Part shown: positions 1 through 5,816 of the stretch, piece by piece
How positions within the stretch are numbered: position 1 is the first letter of the stretch
Layout: every line of letters begins with the position of its first letter
Origin: Planctomycetota bacterium
Lineage (GTDB): Bacteria > Planctomycetota > MHYJ01 > JACPRB01
Direction of reading: 5' to 3'
NCBI GenBank assembly: GCA_023261405.1
Contig: JAHFOZ010000199.1
Location: 1-9,074 of the forward strand
Length of the DNA: 9,074 nt
Translations under genes and position numbers: made by a program
Notes under the pieces: generated by a model
Seen by the model: only the letters and a program-made list of their open reading frames with translations
Databases searched by the model: none
Told to the model about the DNA's origin: nothing

Positions 1-782
1 ACGGCTGGATCCAGAACATCACGGGCAACATCCTGACCCCCGCCCAGGGGAACATCCTCTTCGTCTGGACCTCGATCGTCATGTTCTCCCTCCGGTTCTG
101 CGCCAACTTCATCGAGAAGAAGCTCGGTCTCTCGCCGGTGGGGATCCTGGTGGTCTCGTCGATCGTGGCCTGCGTGGGGTTGCTCATGTCGAGCGGTGTG
201 ACCTCCTTCGGCTTCGCCATCGTGGCGCTGGGCGTCTACGCCGTCGGCAAGACCTTCTTCTGGCCCACGATGCTCGCGGTCGCCTCCGACCGGTTTCCCA
301 AGACCGGCGCCATCGCCATCAGCATGATGGGCGGCATCGGCATGATGTCCGCTGGACTGATCGGTTCGCCGGGCCTCGGGTACGCCAAGGACCGCTTCTC
401 CGGTGAAGAACTCCAGAAAGCGAATATGGCCGCTTTCGCCCAAGTAAAGGCCGACAAACCCAGCAAATTCCTCTCCTTCGCCGAGGCCACCGGGTTCGAC
501 GGGAAGAAATTCGACGACGTGAACGGCAGGCTCAAGGAGGCCCGCAAGGGGGCGGCGGATACCGCGGCCGCCATGGCCAAGCTTAGCCCCACGGACCGCG
601 TGATCATCGAATCCAGCATCACGGGCGACCGCAGGACGCTGGTGGCCGACTCCTTCATCCCGGCCTTGATGGCGGGGATCTATCTTCTGATCCTGCTCTA
701 TTTCAAGTCGATCGGGGGATACAAACCGGTCTCGATCGAAGCGGCGGGCGCGGGCGGGCCCCCGGACCCAGGCAAGGCATAG
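1..782 (+). CDS. MFS transporter, C-terminal part (5' end outside window)
   Basis: The frame is open from the window edge (first full codon at nt 3) to a TAG at 780-782, so the true start lies upstream. About five hydrophobic segments are visible, at roughly nt 50-110, 135-205, 205-290, 310-390 and 650-715. They surround the motif [20 protein letters not shown] and a Gly/Met-rich helix ([19 protein letters not shown]), typical of the C-terminal half of major facilitator superfamily permeases of the sugar/fucose-permease type seen in planctomycetes. Between the last two membrane segments is a charged, Lys/Ala-rich stretch of about 85 residues (nt 396-650), longer than the usual short loop and presumably extracytoplasmic. 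The tail is Gly/Pro-rich. The substrate cannot be read from this part. The gene faces the kinase convergently and ends just before a strong terminator. Confident on the family, not on the substrate. Confidence 0.85.
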   Translation, partial: GWIQNITGNILTPAQGNILFVWTSIVMFSLRFCANFIEKKLGLSPVGILVVSSIVACVGLLMSSGVTSFGFAIVALGVYAVGKTFFWPTMLAVASDRFPKTGAIAISMMGGIGMMSAGLIGSPGLGYAKDRFSGEELQKANMAAFAQVKADKPSKFLSFAEATGFDGKKFDDVNGRLKEARKGAADTAAAMAKLSPTDRVIIESSITGDRRTLVADSFIPALMAGIYLLILLYFKSIGGYKPVSIEAAGAGGPPDPGKA

Positions 783-810
783 CGACAACCGGATCTTTCA
801 GAATGCAAGG

Positions 811-841
811 ACGGGCGCGTGAAGAACGCGCCCGTTTTTTT
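811..841 (+). terminator. Rho-independent terminator of the MFS gene
   Basis: A perfect 10-bp GC-rich stem (811-820 ACGGGCGCGT paired with 826-835 ACGCGCCCGT) with a 5-nt GAAGA loop is followed by a run of T ending at 841. It lies 29 nt after the MFS stop. The T-run touches the stop codon of the convergent kinase gene. Read on the minus strand, the hairpin is followed by CCTTGC rather than a U-tract, so it looks functional mainly in the + direction. Confidence 0.9.
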
Positions 842-1743
842 CATTGTGCGCCGAGGCCGAGCAGCACGGCGCCGATGACGACCACCTCTTCCCCGAGCGC
901 CGCGCGGACCAGTTCGTAGCGGCCCTCGAAGGGCTTGAAACCGCGCGCGGTCGCCCTGGCCTGCAGCAGGTTCCAGAAGAGCGGGCCCATGAGCGAGACG
1001 CCTCCCCCCAGGATCACGCGCTCCGGGTGGAGGAGCGTCACGACGTTCGCGATCGCGATCCCGAGCGCCTCGCAGCTCTCCTCGAGCAGCGCGCGGGCCG
1101 CGGCGTCCCCGGCTTCCGCCGCCGCGTAGACCCCATCCGCCGTCGGGTCGCCCCCCATCCGGGCCTTCGCCCGCTTCGCGATCGACCAGCCCGACGCGAC
1201 GTGCTCCAGCTTCTCGGCCCTGCCGGTCGACGGATCCGGCACCCACGTGTGGCCGATCTCCCCCGCCCCCAGCCCCTGCCCCGTGTCCACCTTCCCGTCC
1301 ACGACCAGCCCGCCGCCGATGCCGCTCCCGATGTTCATGTAGAAGATGCGCCGGAATCCGCGGCCCGCGCCCAGCGTCGCCTCCGCCAGGGCCGCCGTCT
1401 TCGCGTCGTTCTGCAGCATCACCGGGAGCCGCCAGCGCTCCGACACCCAGTCGCGCAGCGGGAAGTCCGACCAGCCCTCGATCTGATGGGAGACGAGCAC
1501 CCGCCCGCGGCCGGAATCCACCGGCCCGCCGAAGCCCACGCCGATGCCACGGAGCTCTTCGGCCCGGCACTTCGCGGCGCCCAGGGCCTCCTCCACCATG
1601 GAGGGCAGGACCTCGCGGATGCCCGCGCCGCCGCGCGAGGGGTCCACCCGACGGCGCGCCACGCCCGAGAGACGGCCGTCCTCCCCGCCCACCCCCGCCT
1701 GGAGCTTCGTGCCGCCGATCTCGATCCCGAGCGCGAGCGTCAT
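841..1743 (-). CDS. ROK-family sugar kinase lacking the zinc motif
   Basis: A 300-aa cytoplasmic kinase of the ROK (repressor/ORF/kinase) family, expected to phosphorylate a hexose or amino sugar with ATP. Visible motifs are the N-terminal phosphate-binding loop GIEIGGTKL (6-14), GVGFGGPVD (68-76), [11 protein letters not shown] with the expected catalytic base D113 (112-122), the second phosphate loop GSGIGGG (139-145), GEIGH (161-165) and the C-terminal [10 protein letters not shown]. There is no DNA-binding domain, so it is an enzyme rather than a repressor. The CxCGxxGCxE zinc motif that normally follows GEIGH is absent; the stretch reads [18 protein letters not shown]. The frame is open far upstream of ATG 1743, but that ATG overlaps the SIS stop as ATGA and directly precedes the conserved N-terminus. 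No Shine-Dalgarno is visible, so translation probably relies on coupling to the SIS gene. The sugar is unknown. Confidence 0.88.
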   Translation of the reverse strand: MTLALGIEIGGTKLQAGVGGEDGRLSGVARRRVDPSRGGAGIREVLPSMVEEALGAAKCRAEELRGIGVGFGGPVDSGRGRVLVSHQIEGWSDFPLRDWVSERWRLPVMLQNDAKTAALAEATLGAGRGFRRIFYMNIGSGIGGGLVVDGKVDTGQGLGAGEIGHTWVPDPSTGRAEKLEHVASGWSIAKRAKARMGGDPTADGVYAAAEAGDAAARALLEESCEALGIAIANVVTLLHPERVILGGGVSLMGPLFWNLLQARATARGFKPFEGRYELVRAALGEEVVVIGAVLLGLGAQ

Positions 1744-2309
1744 GCCGGGGACTTGAACTTCTCGTACAGCGTGTCGAGGACGTAGTGGAAGACCACGATA
1801 TGCACCGACTCCACCACCCCCATGTTGTGGGAGGGCACGTGGAGGTTCTGGTGGCAGGCCTTCCGGAGCTTGCCGCCGTCGTAGCCCGTGATCCCGAAGG
1901 TCTTGAGGCCGTTCGCGTTCGCCCACTCGACCGCCTTGAGCACGTTGGGGCTGTTCCCCGAGCCGCTGATCGACACGAGGAGCGCCCCGGGCTGCGCAAA
2001 GTTCTTGAGCTGCTCCACGAACACGCGGTCGTACCCCGTATCGTTGGCCCACGCGAGGATGTAGGGGGTGTTGTCCGTGAGGCTCATCACCTTGAGCCGC
2101 TTCTGCTTCTCGAAGTCGTGCAGCGTCCCCTTCCCCAGGTCTTCGCAGAAGTGGGAGGCGTTCGCGCCGCTCCCGCCGTTCCCCACGATGAAGACGAAGC
2201 GGTCGTTGCGGTACGCCTCGGCCAGGGCGTCGACCAGGGACTGGACTTCCTTCGGGTCGACCTTCTTGAGCAGCGCGCTGAAGTCGTCGAGATACGTCGC
2301 AAGCGCCAT
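1740..2309 (-). CDS. SIS-domain sugar-phosphate isomerase, GmhA-like
   Basis: A 189-aa single SIS-domain protein resembling D-sedoheptulose-7-phosphate isomerase (GmhA), the first step of ADP/GDP-heptose synthesis. It shows the sugar-phosphate loop [12 protein letters not shown] (43-54), SLTDN (76-80), AWANDTGYD (86-94), the second phosphate loop [11 protein letters not shown] (113-123), and a C-terminal helix ESVHIVVFH (167-175). Compared from memory with E. coli GmhA, metal/catalytic positions H61, E65, Q172 and H180 correspond to H53, D57, E167 and H175 here, so two of four differ. Length is normal for GmhA (about 190 aa). The frame extends upstream to 2468, but ATG 2309 has an excellent Shine-Dalgarno and starts the conserved sequence. 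First gene of a two-gene unit with the ROK kinase. The pair suggests isomerisation and phosphorylation of a sugar for envelope or nucleotide-sugar synthesis; exact substrate unproven. Confidence 0.87.
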   Translation of the reverse strand: MALATYLDDFSALLKKVDPKEVQSLVDALAEAYRNDRFVFIVGNGGSGANASHFCEDLGKGTLHDFEKQKRLKVMSLTDNTPYILAWANDTGYDRVFVEQLKNFAQPGALLVSISGSGNSPNVLKAVEWANANGLKTFGITGYDGGKLRKACHQNLHVPSHNMGVVESVHIVVFHYVLDTLYEKFKSPA

Positions 2310-2314
2310 GGGGT

Positions 2315-2320
2315 TCCTCC
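2315..2320 (-). promoter_or_regulatory. Shine-Dalgarno fixing the SIS gene start
   Basis: On the minus strand GGAGGA sits 5 nt (ACCCC) before ATG 2309. It chooses this ATG over in-frame starts upstream; the residues encoded between 2468 and 2310 do not resemble a SIS protein and overlap the promoter. Confidence 0.85.
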
Positions 2321-2351
2321 AAGCAGCCGGGGACCGAGAACTCAGGATCAC

Positions 2352-2380
2352 ACTATAATAACTCGCTTCCACGGGGGCAA
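2352..2380 (-). promoter_or_regulatory. Sigma70-like promoter for the SIS-ROK unit; -10 readable on both strands
   Basis: Minus strand: TTGCCC (2380-2375, 4 of 6 to TTGACA), a 17-nt spacer, then TATAGT (2357-2352, 5 of 6 to TATAAT), giving a leader of about 35-40 nt before ATG 2309. The same patch on the plus strand reads a perfect TATAAT (2354-2359), suitably placed to drive the pyrophosphatase remnant starting at 2416, although no good -35 is seen on that side. This short AT-rich island stands out in otherwise GC-rich DNA. Motif match only. Confidence 0.6.
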
Positions 2381-2415
2381 CCCCGGGGTCTCCCGTCTGC
2401 TGTAATCCCCGCGTC

Positions 2416-2516
2416 ATGAACCCCTGGCACGACGTGGCCACCGGCGAGGCGCCCGAGAAGATGTTCAACGGCGTGATCGAGGTCCCCTACGGCAGCAAGA
2501 CACCAAGATGCTCAAG
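2416..2516 (+). pseudogene. 5' remnant of an inorganic pyrophosphatase gene
   Basis: The first 28 codons read [20 protein letters not shown] followed by IEVPYGSK, matching the N-terminus of family I soluble inorganic pyrophosphatases (consensus NPWHDV-G-P---NAVIEIP-GS-NKYELDK-TG-LK-DR). After GSK (ends 2499) the expected NKYELDK segment is missing. The next recognisable coding words, T-K-M-L-K (2502-2516, ACC AAG ATG CTC AAG), are in another frame. They fit the DTKMLK segment about seven codons further on, consistent with a deletion of about 22 bp. Nothing after 2516 resembles the family: the DR-LYS, YGFIP and catalytic Asp motifs are all absent. The open frame runs on to 2673 only by entering the antisense of the methyltransferase gene. 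The intact enzyme would hydrolyse PPi in the cytoplasm; this remnant cannot. A local assembly error is an alternative explanation. Confidence 0.72.
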
Positions 2517-2534
2517 GGGGAACTTGGTGTCTTG
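2496..2534. repeat. 12-bp perfect inverted repeat at the pyrophosphatase breakpoint
   Basis: CAAGACACCAAG (2496-2507) and CTTGGTGTCTTG (2523-2534) are exact reverse complements separated by 15 nt. The left arm coincides with residual pyrophosphatase codons; the right arm continues as GTGGCG with no coding sense. No T-run follows on either strand, so it is not an ordinary intrinsic terminator. It may be a hairpin, an end of a small dispersed element, or a scar of rearrangement. The 2517-2572 stretch beyond it holds no recognisable gene or signal. Confidence 0.75.
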
Positions 2535-2572
2535 GTGGCGAATCCGGTGCTCACGAATCAAGTTGGACATAC

Positions 2573-3337
2573 TTAGACCCGCGCCACCGCGATCATGCGC
2601 CGGGCACCCGGGGCCAGCGGCGCCCCCTCCAGGTCCGCGTAGAGGTCCACCGATCGGAACCCCGCCTTGCTAAGGAGCGCAGTCAACTCCTCCCCCGCGT
2701 AGAGCCGGACCGAGAACCGCAGCGTGCGGATCTTTCCGCCCCTCCCGATCTCCCAGAGGCTCTCGAGCGACGTCCCGTCGCGCCCCGGTCGAAGGGCTTC
2801 GACGACCGTCAGGGTCGAGCCATCGGGACGCGCCCACCGGCCGCAGGTCTCCGGCACGTACCCGCCGGGCAGCGTGTCAACCACGAAGACCCCGCCTTTC
2901 CGCAGCGAGCGCCGCACGAGCCGGAGCACCGCCAGGTCCTGCCGCGGATCCTCGAAGTAGCCGAGCGAGAACTGCATGAGGATCGCCGCGTCGAAGGCGC
3001 GCGGTCGCACAAAGCGGCGCATGTCCTCCCGCACGAATTCCGCAGCCACTCCCTCCGCCGCCGCCCGCCGCCGCGCCTCCTTGAGAAAGGCCGCCGTCCG
3101 GTCCACGCCCGTGACCGCGAAGCCCCGCCGCGCCAGTTCCAGGCTGTGACGGCCCGGGCCGCACGCGAGATCGAGCACCGAGGCGCCCGGCGCAAACCCC
3201 GCGAGCGCCACCACCCCCTCAACCTCGCGCCCCGCCTCCTCCCACCGCTCGTCATCGAAGTTCGCCGGCCCGATGATCCGCCAGAAGCGGTCGCTCTCGT
3301 GCCACGGCGTCGTGCGCGTCCTGCGAATCCCGCCCAC
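2573..3337 (-). CDS. Class I SAM-dependent methyltransferase
   Basis: A 254-aa cytoplasmic methyltransferase with a Rossmann fold. Motif I VLDLACGPGRHS (54-65) binds S-adenosylmethionine. V78-D79 follows as the acidic residue after beta-2, then REDMRRF (103-109), FDAAILMQFSLGYF (115-128) as motif IV, and a KGGVFVVDT strand (147-155). The N-terminal PWHESDRFW (11-19) is typical of a small-molecule methyltransferase group common in planctomycetes and relatives. The acceptor substrate is not predictable. The start is GTG 3337: no ATG lies upstream of the conserved PWHESD in frame, and GGGGGA precedes it at a 4-nt spacing. It stands alone on the minus strand, divergent from the dehydrogenase/cytochrome gene, and its stop (2573-2575) is near the pyrophosphatase scar. 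Confidence 0.85.
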   Translation of the reverse strand: MGGIRRTRTTPWHESDRFWRIIGPANFDDERWEEAGREVEGVVALAGFAPGASVLDLACGPGRHSLELARRGFAVTGVDRTAAFLKEARRRAAAEGVAAEFVREDMRRFVRPRAFDAAILMQFSLGYFEDPRQDLAVLRLVRRSLRKGGVFVVDTLPGGYVPETCGRWARPDGSTLTVVEALRPGRDGTSLESLWEIGRGGKIRTLRFSVRLYAGEELTALLSKAGFRSVDLYADLEGAPLAPGARRMIAVARV

Positions 3338-3364
3338 CCGATCCCCCGTTATATGAAGGAACCG

Positions 3365-3373
3365 CTATTATAG
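3365..3373. promoter_or_regulatory. Symmetrical -10 element between divergent genes
   Basis: CTATTATAG is a perfect palindrome apart from its central base. On the minus strand it gives an exact TATAAT (3372-3367), about 30 nt before the methyltransferase GTG. On the plus strand it gives TATTAT (3366-3371), about 20 nt before ATG 3391. No convincing -35 hexamer is seen on either side. The 53-bp gap makes it likely that both genes start from this island. Motif match only. Confidence 0.5.
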
Positions 3374-3390
3374 GCTCCGCGGAGATCTCC

Positions 3391-5763
3391 ATGCACGCGC
3401 CGATCCTGGCCGTCCTTGCGCTTCTGGGCCTGCAGCAGGGGGACAAGAAGGGCGAGGTCCAGCCGCCCCTCCCCCCCGGCATCAAGATCCCCCCCGCGCC
3501 GGTCGTCCCCCCTGAGAAGGCGCTCGAGACTTTCAAGGTCGCCCCCGGCTTCCGCCTCGAGCTCTTCGCGAGCGAGCCCCTCGTGAGCGACCCCGTGGCG
3601 ATCAGCTTCGACGCCGACGGGCGGATGTGGGTCGTCGAGATGCGCGGCTACATGCCCGACGTCGACGGCCGAGGCGAGGCCGACCCCGTGGGCCGCATCT
3701 CCTGCATCGAGGACACGGACGGGGACGGGAAGGCGGACCGGAGCACCGTCTTCCTCGACAAGCTCATCCTCCCGCGCGCCATCGCCGCCGTCTGGGGCGG
3801 CCTCCTCGTCGCCGAGCCGCCCAATCTCTGGTTCTGCCGCGACACCGACGGCGACGGCAAGTGCGACGAGAAGACCCTCGTGGAGGGGAAGTACGGCGGG
3901 CGCGGAAACCCGGAGCACACCGCCAACGGCCTCCTCCCGGCGATCGACAACTGGATCTACAGCGCCGACACCGGGATGCGCTTCCGCCGCATCGATGGCA
4001 AGTGGGTCCGCAGCGACACCCGCTCCCGCGGCCAGTGGGGGCTCACGCAGGACGACATCGGCCGGCTCTTCTTCAACCACAACTCCGTCCTCCTCCGCGG
4101 CGACCACATCCCCTGCTACTCGCCCCTCGCCTTCTCCAAGCGCGCCGGCGACACCAACGTCGACCTCACGCGCAGCCAGGCCGTCTGGCCCATCCGCCCG
4201 AACACCGGCGTCAACCGGGGCTACCGCGGGGGCACCCTCCGTCCCGACGGCACGCTCTCCTCCTGCACCGCCGCCTGCGCGCCGGTCATCTACCGCGGCG
4301 ACGCCCTGCCTGCGGACTGCCGAGGCAACGCCTTCGTCTGCGAACCCGCGGGCAACCTCGTCACGCGAATCCTGCTGACCGAGGAGGGCGGCAAGGTCGT
4401 CGCGACGCCCGCGTACGCAAAGTCGGAGTTCCTCGCCTCCACCGACGAGCGCTTCCGCCCCGTCAACCTCGCCACCGGACCGGACGGGGCGCTCTACATC
4501 GTGGATCTCTACCGCGGCATCCTCCAGCACAAGAACTTCGTCACCACCTTCCTCCGCCAGCAGATCCTCGACCGGGGCCTGGATAAGCACATCGGCCTCG
4601 GCCGCATCTACCGCGTGACCTCCGAGGGGAAGGCAACCCCGAAGCCCCCCGCCCTCACGAAGGAGACCTCCGCGGCGCTGGTAAAGCGCCTCTCGCACCC
4701 GAACGGGTGGGTGCGCGACGCCGCGCAGCGGCTGCTCGTGGAGCGGAAGGACCTCCCGGTCGCGGGCGAGCTCCGGATGCTGGTCTCTGCGAAGGACCCG
4801 ATCCCGGCCCTCCACGCGCTGTGGACGCTCGAGGGGCTCCGCCAGGTGGACGCGGCCCTCCTCGCCGCCGCGGAGAAGGCCCCGCGTCTCGGCGCGGCGG
4901 TCGCGGCGCTGAAGGAAGCCTCCGGGCCGCTCAGCCCGCTCGACCAGCTTGCGATCAGCGCCACCACCGATCCGAACGTGCCCGACGCCCTGCTCGCCGG
5001 GAAGGAGCTCGACCTCCTCGAACGCCTCATGGCGAACGAGGCCTGGGAGGAGCCGAATCCGGGCCGCGAGGCCCTGCTCTCCCGGATCGCCGCGCGCGTC
5101 TCGGCACAGGCGAAGCCGGAGTCGCTGGCCGAGCTGCTTGACCTCACGGCCTCCCAGTCCACCTCCGCCCTCTGGAGGCAGCGCGCCCTCATCGAGGGCT
5201 TCGCGATCAAGGAGCCGGTCGTGCTGGCGGAGCGCTCGGCCGCGCTCGTCAAGCTCACCTTCTCGCCCGACGAGGCCGTGCGCGCCCGGGCCCGCGAGGC
5301 GGGCCGCCGGGTCTCCTGGGCCGGAAAGCCGGAGCGGGAGCCCGAGCCGCCCCGCGCGCCGCCGCTCGACGCCGCGGAGAAGGCCCGCTGGGAGCGCGGG
5401 AAGAAGCAGTTCGCCTTCTCCTGCGCCGTGTGCCACCAGCTCTCGGGCCTTGGGGAGGTCGGCAAGGCTCCGCCGCTCGTGGATTCCGAGTGGGTGCTCG
5501 GCTCGGAGCAGCGGCTGGCCCGCATCATCGTGAACGGTCTCACCGGCCCGCTCAAGGTGGGCGAGCGCACGTACAGCAACATCGAGATGCCCGCCGTGCT
5601 CAACATGTCCAGCGACGAGATCGCCGAGGCCCTCACGTACATCCGCCGCGAGTGGGGCCACCAGGCCGCGCCGGTCTCCCCGGAGACGGTGAAGAAGATC
5701 CGCGCCGCCCTCGAGGACCGCGAGGACCCCTGGACCGACGCGGAGCTGCGGAAGATCCCATAG
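3391..5763 (+). CDS. PVC-type dehydrogenase-like propeller with HEAT-like repeats and cytochrome c domain
   Basis: A 790-aa exported protein of the planctomycete/verrucomicrobial PVC-type membrane-bound dehydrogenase family (DUF7133-like). A short hydrophobic leader (2-14) and a Pro-rich linker (22-42) precede a propeller domain (about 47-410), which opens FKVAPGFRLELFASEPLVSD and contains two calcium-type loops, DTDGDGKADR (108-117) and DTDGDGKCDE (151-160), plus GPDGALYIVDLYRG. Residues 425-650 form an Ala/Leu-rich helical region resembling HEAT repeats (SHPNGWVRDAAQRLLVER). The C-terminus is a class I cytochrome c with one heme site, CAVCH (C678, C681, H682), and a likely axial Met in NIEMPAVL (M733). 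ATG 3391 has GGAG 6 nt upstream. It probably oxidises a sugar-like or other small substrate in the periplasm and passes electrons through heme; substrate and cofactor are unproven. First gene of the + strand exported-protein locus. Confidence 0.85.
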   Translation: MHAPILAVLALLGLQQGDKKGEVQPPLPPGIKIPPAPVVPPEKALETFKVAPGFRLELFASEPLVSDPVAISFDADGRMWVVEMRGYMPDVDGRGEADPVGRISCIEDTDGDGKADRSTVFLDKLILPRAIAAVWGGLLVAEPPNLWFCRDTDGDGKCDEKTLVEGKYGGRGNPEHTANGLLPAIDNWIYSADTGMRFRRIDGKWVRSDTRSRGQWGLTQDDIGRLFFNHNSVLLRGDHIPCYSPLAFSKRAGDTNVDLTRSQAVWPIRPNTGVNRGYRGGTLRPDGTLSSCTAACAPVIYRGDALPADCRGNAFVCEPAGNLVTRILLTEEGGKVVATPAYAKSEFLASTDERFRPVNLATGPDGALYIVDLYRGILQHKNFVTTFLRQQILDRGLDKHIGLGRIYRVTSEGKATPKPPALTKETSAALVKRLSHPNGWVRDAAQRLLVERKDLPVAGELRMLVSAKDPIPALHALWTLEGLRQVDAALLAAAEKAPRLGAAVAALKEASGPLSPLDQLAISATTDPNVPDALLAGKELDLLERLMANEAWEEPNPGREALLSRIAARVSAQAKPESLAELLDLTASQSTSALWRQRALIEGFAIKEPVVLAERSAALVKLTFSPDEAVRARAREAGRRVSWAGKPEREPEPPRAPPLDAAEKARWERGKKQFAFSCAVCHQLSGLGEVGKAPPLVDSEWVLGSEQRLARIIVNGLTGPLKVGERTYSNIEMPAVLNMSSDEIAEALTYIRREWGHQAAPVSPETVKKIRAALEDREDPWTDAELRKIP

Positions 5764-5784
5764 GCCGGCCGCAGGCCCGTACAG

Positions 5785-5810
5785 TATAGGGACTGAACCC
5801 CCGTAAGGAG
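5785..5810 (+). promoter_or_regulatory. Strong ribosome-binding site with a possible weak internal promoter
   Basis: AAGGAG (5805-5810) lies 6 nt before ATG 5817 and is the best Shine-Dalgarno on this strand, fixing the start. TATAGG (5785-5790) in the same 53-bp gap resembles a -10 and shares TATAG with the two upstream promoter islands, but there is no matching -35. The genes from 5817 may therefore have their own promoter or be read through from 3391. Confidence 0.5.
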
Positions 5811-5816
5811 AACTCC

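Noticed and set aside
236..658. 140-codon minus-strand frame inside the MFS gene
   Set aside because: No motif or start signal, and it lies opposite well-supported membrane segments.
1744..2322. N-terminal extension of the ROK kinase to 493 residues
   Set aside because: The extra 193 residues are the SIS gene read in the wrong frame; ATG 1743 with the ATGA overlap is the natural start.
2310..2468. N-terminal extension of the SIS protein to 242 residues
   Set aside because: It crosses the promoter and the divergent pyrophosphatase start; ATG 2309 has a strong Shine-Dalgarno.
2517..2673. Continuation of the pyrophosphatase-start frame to an 85-residue protein
   Set aside because: Beyond 2516 it has no family similarity and runs antisense into the methyltransferase gene; it is an accidental tail.
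3708..3870. Repeated GACxCxGACGGxGACGGxAAG DNA as a possible nucleotide repeat element
   Set aside because: It is the coding sequence of two DTDGDGK calcium loops; the repetition is explained at protein level.
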